Assembly: GCF_039521565.1 (NCBI RefSeq)
Contig: NZ_BAAACP010000006.1
Span: 99,013 to 163,012 of the forward strand
Source: Paraclostridium tenue
GTDB taxonomy: Bacteria > Bacillota > Clostridia > Peptostreptococcales > Peptostreptococcaceae
Length of the DNA: 64,000 bases
Direction: 5' to 3'
The notes beneath the pieces were generated by a model. The model saw nothing but the letters and a program-made list of their open reading frames with translations. It searched no databases and had not been told where the DNA came from. The position numbers and the translations under genes were made by a program. The first letter of the stretch is position 1. Every line of letters begins with the position of its first letter. This document shows, in pieces, positions 7,225 through 16,119 of this stretch.

Positions 7225-7261
7225 ATATATATAATAACAAGATTCGACAGAAAAATCAATA
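7171..7261. repeat. 91-bp direct repeat, copy 2
   Basis: Identical to 6972-7062. It holds the promoter and 5' domain of small RNA A. Only two copies are visible in the window, and there are no flanking target-site duplications or transposase. Confidence 0.95.
7231..7259 (-). promoter_or_regulatory. Promoter of small RNA A
   Basis: Minus strand TTGATT (7259-7254), 17-base spacer, TATTAT (7236-7231), extended TGn. Same sequence as the promoter of RNA B. Confidence 0.7.
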
Positions 7262-7380
7262 ATTTTGACAAAAAAATTTAAAAAATATTGATTTAAGTCA
7301 AAATAATATATAAAAACTAGATTATACTGTAGTCAGTATTGGATTATCACGGCTTTAGTATATAAAAAAAGCTCAAATAG

Positions 7381-7389
7381 TGGTATAAT
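7381..7389 (+). promoter_or_regulatory. Extended -10 promoter for the nifS-thiI pair
   Basis: TGGTATAAT (7381-7389) about 106 bases before the desulfurase gene; no good -35, as is common with extended -10 elements. The rest of 7262-7495 holds no gene I can see. Confidence 0.45.
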
Positions 7390-7495
7390 AGTAAAAGTTT
7401 CACTAAATTTATATGATAATTTATAGTGTTAATTGGGACAATAAAATAAAGAATATAACAATAGAATTTAAATAAAAGAAAGTTGGTGTATTAGT

Positions 7496-8647
7496 ATGGA
7501 TATATACTTAGACAATAGTGCCACAACTAAGCCATACAAAGAAGTTGTAGATAAGATGGTATATGCACTTACTATAGACTATGCAAACCCTTCAGCTGTT
7601 CATAAAAAGGGTGTAGAAGTTGAAAAAAATATAAAGAAGGTAAGACAAGAAATTGCTAAAAGTATCGGATGTAAAGATAAAGAAATAATATTTACATCTG
7701 GAGGTACAGAAGCTAACAATACTATAATAAGAGGCGTTGCAAATCTTAATAAAAAAAGAAAAAATCATATAATAACCACAAATATAGAACATCCATCAGT
7801 ATTAAGAACTATGGAGGATTTAGAAAATCAAGGATTTGAAGTAACTTATTTGAAAGTTAATGATAAAGGTGTAGTAGATATAAATGATGTAAAAAATGCA
7901 ATAAAAGATACTACTATATTAATTAGTATGATGCATGTTAATAATGAAATTGGGAGCATACAACCTATAAAAGAAGTTGGAAAATACTTAAGTACTTTAA
8001 AGGAAAAAGTATACTTACATGTGGATGCAGTTCAGTCATTTGCAAAAATTAATTTTAAGCCATCTAGATATAATATAGATTTTATGAGCGTTAGTGGACA
8101 TAAGTTACATGGACCAAAGGGTATAGGATTTATGTACATAAAAGATAGTAACAAAATAAAACCTATGCTTACTGGAGGAGGTCAAGAAATTGGAATTAGA
8201 TCTGGTACTGAGAATGTAGCTGGTATATATGGATTAGGAGAAGCTGTTAATATAATAATGTCAGATTTAAATTCTAAAATTGAAAATATAAATGAGTTAA
8301 AAATTTTATTAAAAGACTATATAGTAAATAATATAGATGATATAAAAGTAAATTCTCCAGAAGACGGTGTATGTCATATATTAAATATATCTTTTAGAGG
8401 AGTTAGAGGAGAAGTGTTATTACATCATTTAGCTCAGCAAGGTATATTTGTGTCTACAGGGTCTGCATGTTCTTCTAAGAAAAAAGGAAGTCATGTTTTA
8501 AATGCGATTGGACTTACGCCTGAAGAAATAGATGGTGCTATAAGATTTAGTTTATCTGACATGACGACAAGAGATGAAATAAATCAAGCATGTGAGATAA
8601 TTAAAAAATCAGTAGAAGAACTTAGAATGATAATAAAAAGAAGATAA
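7496..8647 (+). CDS. Cysteine desulfurase (NifS/IscS family), partner of ThiI
   Basis: 383 residues. A fold-type I PLP enzyme: Lys203 in SVSGHKLHGPKG binds PLP, and Cys325 in STGSACSSKKKG is the persulfide-forming residue. It takes sulfur from cysteine, releasing alanine, and hands it on. The gene lies seven bases upstream of thiI, like Bacillus nifZ-thiI, so the client is probably ThiI for 4-thiouridine in tRNA rather than Fe-S assembly. ATG at 7496 with AAAGAAAGTTGG upstream. The active-site Cys loop is of the long flexible NifS/IscS type. Confidence 0.9.
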   Translation: MDIYLDNSATTKPYKEVVDKMVYALTIDYANPSAVHKKGVEVEKNIKKVRQEIAKSIGCKDKEIIFTSGGTEANNTIIRGVANLNKKRKNHIITTNIEHPSVLRTMEDLENQGFEVTYLKVNDKGVVDINDVKNAIKDTTILISMMHVNNEIGSIQPIKEVGKYLSTLKEKVYLHVDAVQSFAKINFKPSRYNIDFMSVSGHKLHGPKGIGFMYIKDSNKIKPMLTGGGQEIGIRSGTENVAGIYGLGEAVNIIMSDLNSKIENINELKILLKDYIVNNIDDIKVNSPEDGVCHILNISFRGVRGEVLLHHLAQQGIFVSTGSACSSKKKGSHVLNAIGLTPEEIDGAIRFSLSDMTTRDEINQACEIIKKSVEELRMIIKRR

Positions 8648-8663
8648 TCAAGAGGTGATAAAT

Positions 8664-9842
8664 TTGTATAATATAGCAATTGTAAAGTACGGAGAAATAG
8701 GAGTAAAAGGAAAGAATAGATATATATTCGAAAATAAACTTATAAAAAATATAAAAAATATGTTATCTCCTATAGGAAAATTTAATGTTTATAAAGAATA
8801 CGGAAGAATATATGTAGACTTAGGAGAGTATTCAGAAGATTACGAAGAAGTATTAGAAGAGATAAAAAAAGTATTTGGAGTTGTAGGTGTTTGTCCAGGT
8901 ATAAGAGCTGAAAAAGACTATGATAAATTAAAAGAATTAGCTTTAAAATTATTAGAAGAAAAAATAGAAGAAGGTTCAAAATCATTTAAAGTTAGTTCTA
9001 GAAGAGGAGATAAAAGTCTTGAATTAACATCTCAAGAAATGAGTAGAGATATAGCAGGATTTTTAGTATTTAATGTTAAAGATAGAATAAAAGTTGATGT
9101 TAGAAATCCAGAAACAACTATACACTGTGAATACAGACAAAATCATGTTATGGTATATAGCGATACAGTTCCAGGTTATGGAGGACTTCCAGTTGGAACA
9201 AATGGTAGAGCAATGTCTTTATTATCAGGAGGAATAGATAGTCCTGTCGCATCATGGATGGTTGCAAAAAGAGGAGTTGAAATAGAAGCTATTCATTTCC
9301 ACAGTTACCCATTCACAAGTGAAAAGTCACAAGAAAAAGTAAGAGATTTAGCACAAATATTAGCTAAGTACTGTGGGAAAGTAAGACTTCATAAAGTTAA
9401 TATATTAGAAATACAAAAAGCTATAGGTATGTCATGTAAGGAAGAAGAGATGACTATTATATCAAGAAGATTTATGATGAAAATAGCTCAGAGAGTAGGA
9501 GAAATGAGATTTTGTGATGCATTAGTTACTGGAGAAAGTATAGGACAAGTTGCATCTCAAACAATACAAGGGTTAACATGTACAAATGCAGCTATTACTT
9601 TACCTGTATTTAGACCTTTAATAGCTATGGATAAATCTGAAATAATAAAAATAGCACAAAGTATAGGTACGTTTGAAACTTCTGTTATACCTGAAGAAGA
9701 CTGTTGTACAGTGTTCTCACCAAAAAATCCTGTTACAAAGCCTAAGCTAGATAGAATAGAGAAATCAGAATCATCATTAGATGTAGAAAAATTAATACAA
9801 GATGCTATAGATAATATGGAAGTTGAAGTATTTGAATTCTAA
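8664..9842 (+). CDS. thiI: tRNA 4-thiouridine synthetase ThiI
   Basis: 392 residues from the TTG at 8664. A GTG at 8655 in frame lies inside the AGAGGTGA SD, so TTG with 6-base spacing, giving MYNIAIVKYGEIG, is the better start. It has the N-terminal ferredoxin-like/THUMP region (GEIGVKGKNR), then the PP-loop SGGIDSPVASW, which adenylates U8 of tRNA. The enzyme ends after PEEDCCTVFSP without the rhodanese domain of E. coli ThiI, the normal short Firmicute form. Sulfur comes from the desulfurase encoded directly upstream. Confidence 0.93.
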   Translation: MYNIAIVKYGEIGVKGKNRYIFENKLIKNIKNMLSPIGKFNVYKEYGRIYVDLGEYSEDYEEVLEEIKKVFGVVGVCPGIRAEKDYDKLKELALKLLEEKIEEGSKSFKVSSRRGDKSLELTSQEMSRDIAGFLVFNVKDRIKVDVRNPETTIHCEYRQNHVMVYSDTVPGYGGLPVGTNGRAMSLLSGGIDSPVASWMVAKRGVEIEAIHFHSYPFTSEKSQEKVRDLAQILAKYCGKVRLHKVNILEIQKAIGMSCKEEEMTIISRRFMMKIAQRVGEMRFCDALVTGESIGQVASQTIQGLTCTNAAITLPVFRPLIAMDKSEIIKIAQSIGTFETSVIPEEDCCTVFSPKNPVTKPKLDRIEKSESSLDVEKLIQDAIDNMEVEVFEF

Positions 9843-9844
9843 AT

Positions 9845-9878
9845 AAAAAAGTCGTAGTAATGTAACTACGACTTTTTT
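9845..9878. terminator. Bidirectional terminator between thiI and pflA
   Basis: 14-bp stem with arms 9845-9858 and 9865-9878, A-run on one side and T-run on the other; serves both convergent genes. Confidence 0.85.
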
Positions 9879-9880
9879 AT

Positions 9881-10615
9881 TTATTTACTATGAACTTTAA
9901 CTCCAAACTCAGCTAATACTTTAGCTGCTTTTTCAACGTCTTCTTTTGTTGCATCAGGAACACCTTTTAATTCATATTCAAATCCTAGGTTCTCCCATTT
10001 ATGAACACCTAGAGTATGATAAGGTAAAAGTTCAACTCTGTCTACATTTTTTAGAGTAGATATAAATTTACCCATAAGTTCTAAGTTTTCTCTATCATCT
10101 GTTACACCAGGAACAAGAACGTGTCTTATCCAAACAGGTATATTTCTATCGCTTAAATGCCTAGCTAATTCTAGTGTTTTCTCAATTCCAACTCCTGTTA
10201 AATCTTTAGCTTTAGATGAAACCATATGTTTTAAATCAAGTAAAACTAAGTCAGTATAATCAAGTATTGGGTCGATAGTATCTATATTTACAAATCCAGA
10301 TGTATCTAAGCATGTATGCACACCATCTTTTTTTGCTCTTTTAAATAATTCCTCTAAGAATTCTGGTTGAAGAGTAGCTTCGCCACCAGAAACTGTTAAT
10401 CCGCCACCTGAAAACTTCATATAAGGTGCATATTTATTAACTTCAGTCATTATTTCATCTACTGTATACTCTTTACCACCTTTTACATCCCAAGTATCTC
10501 TATTATGACAGTATTTACATCTTAATGGACAGCCTTGCATAAATAATATAAATCTTATACCAGGACCATCTACAGTACCAAATGTTTCTATTGAATGAAC
10601 TCTACCTTTTACCAT
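9881..10615 (-). CDS. pflA: Pyruvate formate-lyase activating enzyme (radical SAM)
   Basis: 244 residues from the ATG at 10615; a GTG at 10624 in frame falls in the AGAGGTGG SD and is less likely. Cys29, Cys33 and Cys36 in GCPLRCKYC hold the 4Fe-4S cluster; SGGGLTVSGGEATLQ is the SAM-binding part. It abstracts a hydrogen from Gly717 of PflB to switch the lyase on under anaerobic conditions. It lies downstream of pflB in the same direction but with a strong terminator between them, and TATAAT-like boxes at about 10682-10702 suggest its own promoter. Confidence 0.93.
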   Translation of the reverse strand: MVKGRVHSIETFGTVDGPGIRFILFMQGCPLRCKYCHNRDTWDVKGGKEYTVDEIMTEVNKYAPYMKFSGGGLTVSGGEATLQPEFLEELFKRAKKDGVHTCLDTSGFVNIDTIDPILDYTDLVLLDLKHMVSSKAKDLTGVGIEKTLELARHLSDRNIPVWIRHVLVPGVTDDRENLELMGKFISTLKNVDRVELLPYHTLGVHKWENLGFEYELKGVPDATKEDVEKAAKVLAEFGVKVHSK

Positions 10616-10760
10616 TTTATCCACCTCTTCAATTATAAAAATTTATACTAAAATTTCATTTATCATTTTTAATCTTCTGTATACATTATACTTTATACCC
10701 TTATTATAATCCATTAAACTTATAATGTCTATTTAAATAGAATTTAATGTAAGTTTTAAT

Positions 10761-10795
10761 AAAAAAAGAGTGCAAACTGATGAGGTTTGCACTCT
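10761..10795 (-). terminator. Terminator between pflB and pflA
   Basis: On the minus strand AGAGTGCAAAC (10777-10767 being the 3' arm) and its partner at 10785-10795 form an 11-bp stem followed by seven T (10767-10761). It should cut transcription before pflA. Confidence 0.8.
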
Positions 10796-10854
10796 GAATA
10801 TACTTTGATAAATGATTGTTTTATAATATGTTTACAATTTTAACAAGTTATATA

Positions 10855-13086
10855 CTAGCACATTTTTCCGTGGAATGTTCTGTTTATAACGTCTAATTGT
10901 TGTTCTCTAGTTAACTTGATGAAGTTTACAGCGTATCCTGAAACTCTTATAGTTAATTGAGGGTATTTTTCTGGATGTTCCATAGCATCTTCTAAAGTAG
11001 ATCTATCAAATACGTTAACGTTTAAGTGATGAGCTCCTTGAGAGAAGTATCCATCCATCATTGATGATAAGTTGTTTATTCTTTCAGTCATATCTTTTCC
11101 TAAAGCACCTGGTACTATAGAGAAAGTATTAGATATACCATCTTGAGCATGCTCGTATGGTAATTTAGCAACTGATGCTAATGAAGCTAAAGCACCGCTG
11201 TTATCTCTTCCGTGCATTGGGTTAGCTCCTGGAGCAAATGGCTCACCAGCTTTTCTTCCGTCAGGAGTGTTACCAGTTTTCTTACCATAAACAACGTTTG
11301 AAGTTATAGTAAGTATTGATTGAGTATGATAAGAATTTCTGTAAGTTTTGTTCTTTCTTATCTTGTTCATGAAGTTTTCAACTAATTGAACAGCTATATC
11401 GTCAACTCTGTCATCGTTGTTTCCGTATTTAGGGAATTCTCCTTCAACTTCGAAGTCAACAACAACACCTTGTTCATTTCTTATAGTTTTAACTTTAGCG
11501 TATTTTATAGCAGATAATGAGTCAGCACATACTGATAAACCAGCTATACCACAAGCCATAGTTCTGAATACGTCTCTATCATGTAAAGCCATTTCTAATG
11601 CTTCATAAGAATACTTATCATGCATGTAGTGGATTACATTTAATGTATTTACATATAAGTTAGCTAACCAATCAGTAAACATATCGAATTTTTCCATAAC
11701 TTCATCGTAGTCTAAGTATTCAGAAGTTATTGGCTCAAATCTTGGTCCAACTTGCTTTAATTTCTTCTCATCTATACCACCGTTTATAGCGTATAATAAA
11801 GTCTTAGCTAAGTTAACTCTAGCTCCGAAGAATTGCATTTGCTTACCTATTCTCATTGCAGATACACAACAAGCTATACCGTAGTCATCTCCCCAGTAAG
11901 GTTTCATTAAATCATCGTTCTCGTATTGAACAGAACTTGTGTCTATTGATACTTTAGAACAGAAGTTTTTGAATCCTTCTGGTAATTGAGTAGACCATAA
12001 TACTGTTAAGTTTGGTTCTGGAGATGGTCCAAGAGTATATAAAGTATTTAACATTCTGAATGAGTTTTTAGTTACTAATGTTCTACCATCTAATCCCATA
12101 CCACCTATAGACTCAGTTACCCAAGTTGGGTCTCCAGAGAATAAATCGTTGTATTCAGGAGTTCTTAAGAATCTAACCATTCTTAACTTCATAACGAAGT
12201 GGTCCATTATTTCTTGAGCTTGCTCTTCAGTTAATATACCAGCAGCTAAATCTCTTTCGAAGTATATATCTAAGAAAGTAGAAACTCTACCTAAAGACAT
12301 TGCAGCTCCGTTTTGATCTTTAACAGCTCCTAAGTATCCGAAGTAAGTCCATTGAACAGCTTCTTTTGCATTAGTAGCTGGTTGAGATATGTCGAATCCG
12401 TAAGATGCAGCCATTCTCTTTAAAGCTTCTAAAGCTTTTATTTGATCAGATATTTCTTCTCTTAATCTTATTACTTCTTCATCTATACATCTAACTTCTA
12501 ATGAAGCTTTTTGATCTAATTTATCTTGTATTAATTTATCAACACCGTATAAAGCAACTCTTCTGTAGTCACCTATTATTCTACCTCTACCGTAAGCATC
12601 TGGTAATCCAGTTATTATACCAGCACTTCTAGCAGCTCTCATGTCAGGAGTGTAAGCATCGAATACACCTTGGTTATGAGTTTTTCTATATTTAGTGAAT
12701 ATTTCACTTATTTCAGGATTTAATTTGTATCCATAAGCGTCACAAGAAGTTTCAACCATTCTTATTCCACCAAATGGCATTACAGCTCTTTTTAAAGGAG
12801 CGTCAGTTTGAACCCCAACTATTGTTTCTAAGTCCTTTTCTATATATCCAGGACCGTAAGCATCTATTAAAGATACTGTATCAGTGTCTACATCTAATGT
12901 ACCATTGTTTTCTCTTTCTTTCTTGAAAAGATCAAGAGCTTGGTTCCATAATTTTTTAGTATTTTCAGTTGCTCCAGCTAAGAAAGAATCATTTCCTTCA
13001 TATGGAGTGTAGTTTAATTGTATGAACTCTCTAACGTTTATTTCTTTAGTCCATCTACCAGTTTTGAATCCTTGCCATGCATTCAT
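10855..13086 (-). CDS. pflB: Formate C-acetyltransferase (pyruvate formate-lyase)
   Basis: 743 residues, normal length. The catalytic pair is Cys406-Cys407 (GIACCVSAMRIG) and the glycyl radical site is Gly717 in RVSGYAV, 27 residues from the end. It converts pyruvate and CoA to acetyl-CoA and formate in anaerobic growth. Strong SD AAGGAGG. The region upstream (13087-13379) contains direct CAAAATTTT repeats at 13198-13206 and 13211-13219 that could be regulator sites, but I cannot assign a Rex or FNR-type operator. Codon use is that of a highly expressed gene (few rare codons). Confidence 0.96.
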   Translation of the reverse strand: MNAWQGFKTGRWTKEINVREFIQLNYTPYEGNDSFLAGATENTKKLWNQALDLFKKERENNGTLDVDTDTVSLIDAYGPGYIEKDLETIVGVQTDAPLKRAVMPFGGIRMVETSCDAYGYKLNPEISEIFTKYRKTHNQGVFDAYTPDMRAARSAGIITGLPDAYGRGRIIGDYRRVALYGVDKLIQDKLDQKASLEVRCIDEEVIRLREEISDQIKALEALKRMAASYGFDISQPATNAKEAVQWTYFGYLGAVKDQNGAAMSLGRVSTFLDIYFERDLAAGILTEEQAQEIMDHFVMKLRMVRFLRTPEYNDLFSGDPTWVTESIGGMGLDGRTLVTKNSFRMLNTLYTLGPSPEPNLTVLWSTQLPEGFKNFCSKVSIDTSSVQYENDDLMKPYWGDDYGIACCVSAMRIGKQMQFFGARVNLAKTLLYAINGGIDEKKLKQVGPRFEPITSEYLDYDEVMEKFDMFTDWLANLYVNTLNVIHYMHDKYSYEALEMALHDRDVFRTMACGIAGLSVCADSLSAIKYAKVKTIRNEQGVVVDFEVEGEFPKYGNNDDRVDDIAVQLVENFMNKIRKNKTYRNSYHTQSILTITSNVVYGKKTGNTPDGRKAGEPFAPGANPMHGRDNSGALASLASVAKLPYEHAQDGISNTFSIVPGALGKDMTERINNLSSMMDGYFSQGAHHLNVNVFDRSTLEDAMEHPEKYPQLTIRVSGYAVNFIKLTREQQLDVINRTFHGKMC

Positions 13087-13234
13087 GTTGATAGCCTCCT
13101 TAAGTTTTATGTGTGTTCAAATTAATTTATATTTATAAAATCTAGCTAGATATTTTTTAAACAATATAATCATAACACAGAATTAGTATTTTGTATACAA
13201 AATTTTAAATCAAAATTTTGAATTGTGTTTTATT

Positions 13235-13261
13235 TTGACATCTTTTGTATATTCATATAAT
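13235..13261 (+). promoter_or_regulatory. Possible promoter for the cation antiporter gene
   Basis: TTGACA (13235-13240) and TATAAT (13256-13261), but the spacer is only 15 bases, shorter than optimal. The gene between pflB and the antiporter is absent; this 293-base gap otherwise holds only AT-rich repeats. Confidence 0.4.
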
Positions 13262-13379
13262 ACCCAGGGAAAAGTGTGATAAACACGAATTTTAAGAATA
13301 ATTTAAATTATTTTTAAATAGATTAAATATACATAAATAAATAAGTAAACTGAATATGTATATTATTAGGGGGGATAAA

Positions 13380-14336
13380 ATGATATTTACAATTATCTTA
13401 TTTTTATTAGGATTTGTATTAATAACTAAAGGTGCGGATATTTTTATAGAATCTACTATTTCTGTAGCAAAAAAAACGAATATACCAGAAATAGTTTTAG
13501 GAGCAACTATAGTTAGTTTAGCAACTACATTTCCAGAATTAACTGTATCAGCTTTTGCATCTATACAAGGACATACTACAATGAGTCTTGGAAATGCAAT
13601 AGGCTCTATAATATGCAATACAGGATTAGCACTTGGATTAGTAGCATTGATTAAACCTTTCAAGGTAGATAAGAAGATTTTTAATTCAAAATCTGTATTG
13701 TTAATAATATCTGTTGCAGTATTGATTATTTTAGGTATGGATAAAACAATAGGAAAAGTGGATGCTATGGCTTTAGTTGGGTTATTAATTATTTACATGA
13801 TAAGTAACTATAATAGTATTCCGAAAACAGGATCAAGAAGAACTAGTAATACTACAAATATAGAATATAATAAATCATCAGATATAATAAAATTATTATT
13901 CATGTTTGTAATCGGTATATCAATGATGATTATAGGGTCAAGATTATTAGTTAACAATGGAATTAAAATTGCAGAAGTTGTAGGAGTGCCACAAGCTGTT
14001 ATAAGTTTAACTGTTATAGCACTTGGAACGTCACTTCCTGAGTTAGTATCATGTTTGACAGCTATAAGAAAAAATCACAATGCAATTTCTGTTGGGAATA
14101 TACTTGGGGCTAACATATTAAATATAGTTTCAGTTGTAGGAGTATCAGCATTTATAAATGACATACCTATACTTAAGCAAACTTCGATGATAGATTTTCC
14201 ATTTATGATATTACTTTTATTAATACTTATAATACCTACATTTATTAAGCAAAAAATTTATAGATTTCAAGGGTTATTTATGATACTTACATATATAATA
14301 TATATATCAACTTTATACTTTACATATATAGATTAA
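13380..14336 (+). CDS. Calcium/sodium antiporter, CaCA (YrbG) family
   Basis: 318 residues from the ATG at 13380, directly behind AGGGGGGATAAA; an upstream in-frame ATG at 13356 has no SD. There are two alpha-repeats, GATIVSLATTFPELTVSAFAS (about 46-66) and ALGTSLPELVSCLTAI (about 222-237), the ion-binding halves of Na+/Ca2+ exchangers, and about ten membrane helices. It probably exports Ca2+ against Na+ or H+. The protein is single-gene, ended by its own hairpin. Its RBS contains GGGGGATAA (13370-13378), a perfect match to the complement of the small RNA hairpin. Confidence 0.85.
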   Translation: MIFTIILFLLGFVLITKGADIFIESTISVAKKTNIPEIVLGATIVSLATTFPELTVSAFASIQGHTTMSLGNAIGSIICNTGLALGLVALIKPFKVDKKIFNSKSVLLIISVAVLIILGMDKTIGKVDAMALVGLLIIYMISNYNSIPKTGSRRTSNTTNIEYNKSSDIIKLLFMFVIGISMMIIGSRLLVNNGIKIAEVVGVPQAVISLTVIALGTSLPELVSCLTAIRKNHNAISVGNILGANILNIVSVVGVSAFINDIPILKQTSMIDFPFMILLLLILIIPTFIKQKIYRFQGLFMILTYIIYISTLYFTYID

Positions 14337-14371
14337 AAAATAAGGTATGGTTTAAACATACCTTATTTTTT
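14335..14371 (+). terminator. Terminator of the antiporter gene
   Basis: 15-bp stem 14335-14349 with 14357-14371, loop of 7, T-rich 3' arm. Confidence 0.85.
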
Positions 14372-14486
14372 GATTTATACTGAATACCTTATTTACCATT
14401 AGGATAAAATATTAATTGCATAATATATGAAATAAATATATAATTGATAAAGTTAATATAAATTGATTACGGAAAGGAAACAATAT

Positions 14487-16076
14487 ATGAATATAGTTAA
14501 ATTCGATGATTTACCAATAAATGAAAACATAAAAAAAGCTGTATTAGAAATGGGATTTGAAGAACCATCTCCAATACAAGCTCAAGCAATACCAAAAATA
14601 ATTACAGGAGTAGATATTATAGGGCAAGCTCAAACTGGTACGGGGAAAACAGCAGCATTTAGTATACCTATATTAGAAATGGTAGACCCAGATGATAAGA
14701 GTCTACAAGCAGTAGTTTTATGTCCAACAAGAGAATTAGCAATACAAGTATCAAGTGAAATAAGAAAAATAGGTAAGTACATGCACGGGATAAAAACTTT
14801 ACCTGTATACGGAGGACAACCTATAGATAGACAAATAAGATCTTTAAAAAGTGGAGTACAAATAGTTATAGGAACTCCAGGTCGTATTATAGATCATATA
14901 AATCGTAAGACTTTAAAGATGGATAAAGTTAAAATGGTTATACTAGATGAAGCGGATGAAATGTTAGATATGGGATTTAGAGAAGATATAGAGATGATTT
15001 TAGATAAGACTCCAGAAGATAGACAAACAACTTTCTTCTCTGCTACTATGCCAAAAGGAATTTTAGATTTAACAAAGAGATTCCAAAAAGATCCTGAGCA
15101 TGTAAAGATAGTTAGAAAAGAACTTACAGTTCCGAATATAAAACAATATTATATAGAAACTAAGTCGGCTAACAAGTTAGAAGTATTATGTAGATTAATA
15201 GATGTATATAATCCTAAGTTATCAGTTGTATTTTGTAATACTAAAAGAGGTGCTGATGAATTAGTTAGCGATTTACAAGCTAGGGGATACTTTGCAGATG
15301 CATTACATGGAGATTTAAAGCAAACTCAAAGAGACATAGTAATGGATAAGTTTAGAAATGGAACAATAGATATATTAGTTGCTACAGATGTAGCTGCAAG
15401 AGGAATAGATGTTGATGATGTTGAAGCAGTATTTAACTACGATTTACCACAAGATGAAGAGTACTATGTACACAGAATAGGAAGAACTGGTAGAGCGGGT
15501 AGAACTGGAGTTTCATTCTCTTTTGTATTCGGAAAAGAAAAGAGAAAAATGAAAGACATAGAAAGATATACTAAATCTAAATTAGAAAAACACAGTATAC
15601 CATCAATATCAGATGTAGAAGAGAAAAAAGTGAGTGTATTCTTTGAACAAGTTAAATCTACTATACAAGAAGGTCACTTAACAAAGCAAGTTCAATGGTT
15701 AGAAAACTTCTGCAAAGAAGAAGATTATGATACACTAGATATAGCAGCAGCTTTAGTTAAATTAGCCCTAGGGGATGAAGAGAAAGAAGAAATAGTAGAA
15801 GAATCATATGATACAGGCGCTGAATCAGGAATGACTAGACTATTTATAAATGTAGGTAGAAAACAAAAAGTTCAAGCTAGAGATATAGTTGGAGCTATAG
15901 CTGGAGAAGTTGGAATACCTGGAAAGTTAGTTGGAACTATAGATATATATGATAAATATACATTTGTTGAAGTTCCAAAGAAACATACTAGAAAAGTTCT
16001 AGACAAAATGAAAAACATAAAAATAAAAGGAAATAAAGTTAATATAGAAAGAGCAAATTCTAAGAGAAGAAAATAA
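14487..16076 (+). CDS. DEAD-box RNA helicase with DbpA-type RNA-binding domain
   Basis: 529 residues from ATG 14487 behind GGAAAGGAAAC; the in-frame TTG at 14463 has no SD. Motifs: Q motif FEEPSPIQAQAIP, AQTGTGKT (Lys54), DEADEMLDMGF, SATMP, and HRIGRTGRAGR. The last 85 residues (MTRLFINVGRKQ onward) match the DbpA RNA-binding RRM, which in DbpA/YxiN guides the enzyme to 23S rRNA hairpin 92. It likely remodels RNA in ribosome assembly or the cold; related to CshA/DeaD. Monocistronic. Confidence 0.88.
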   Translation: MNIVKFDDLPINENIKKAVLEMGFEEPSPIQAQAIPKIITGVDIIGQAQTGTGKTAAFSIPILEMVDPDDKSLQAVVLCPTRELAIQVSSEIRKIGKYMHGIKTLPVYGGQPIDRQIRSLKSGVQIVIGTPGRIIDHINRKTLKMDKVKMVILDEADEMLDMGFREDIEMILDKTPEDRQTTFFSATMPKGILDLTKRFQKDPEHVKIVRKELTVPNIKQYYIETKSANKLEVLCRLIDVYNPKLSVVFCNTKRGADELVSDLQARGYFADALHGDLKQTQRDIVMDKFRNGTIDILVATDVAARGIDVDDVEAVFNYDLPQDEEYYVHRIGRTGRAGRTGVSFSFVFGKEKRKMKDIERYTKSKLEKHSIPSISDVEEKKVSVFFEQVKSTIQEGHLTKQVQWLENFCKEEDYDTLDIAAALVKLALGDEEKEEIVEESYDTGAESGMTRLFINVGRKQKVQARDIVGAIAGEVGIPGKLVGTIDIYDKYTFVEVPKKHTRKVLDKMKNIKIKGNKVNIERANSKRRK

Positions 16077-16077
16077 T

Positions 16078-16119
16078 AAATTAAAAGAGGATTTCTTTAA
16101 AGATATCCTCTTTTAATTT
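16078..16119. terminator. Bidirectional terminator between the helicase and aminotransferase genes
   Basis: 15-bp stem, arms 16078-16092 and 16105-16119, between convergent genes. Confidence 0.85.

Noticed and set aside
6972..7261. The two 91-bp repeats as a CRISPR array or insertion element
   Set aside because: Only two copies, repeat too long for CRISPR, no cas genes, no transposase or target duplications; each copy fits promoter plus RNA 5' domain.
7262..7304. Inverted repeat ATTTTGAC...GTCAAAAT upstream of small RNA A
   Set aside because: Arms of eight AT-rich bases separated by 27 bases; expected by chance in such sequence and without counterpart at RNA B.
13087..13379. Rex or FNR-type operator before pflB
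   Set aside because: No TTGTTAA-N4-TTAACAA or TTGAT-N4-ATCAA pattern; only AT-rich CAAAATTTT repeats.
13292..13663. Open frame on the minus strand over the start of the antiporter gene
   Set aside because: Shadow of a CaCA gene with proper SD and motifs; no own RBS.
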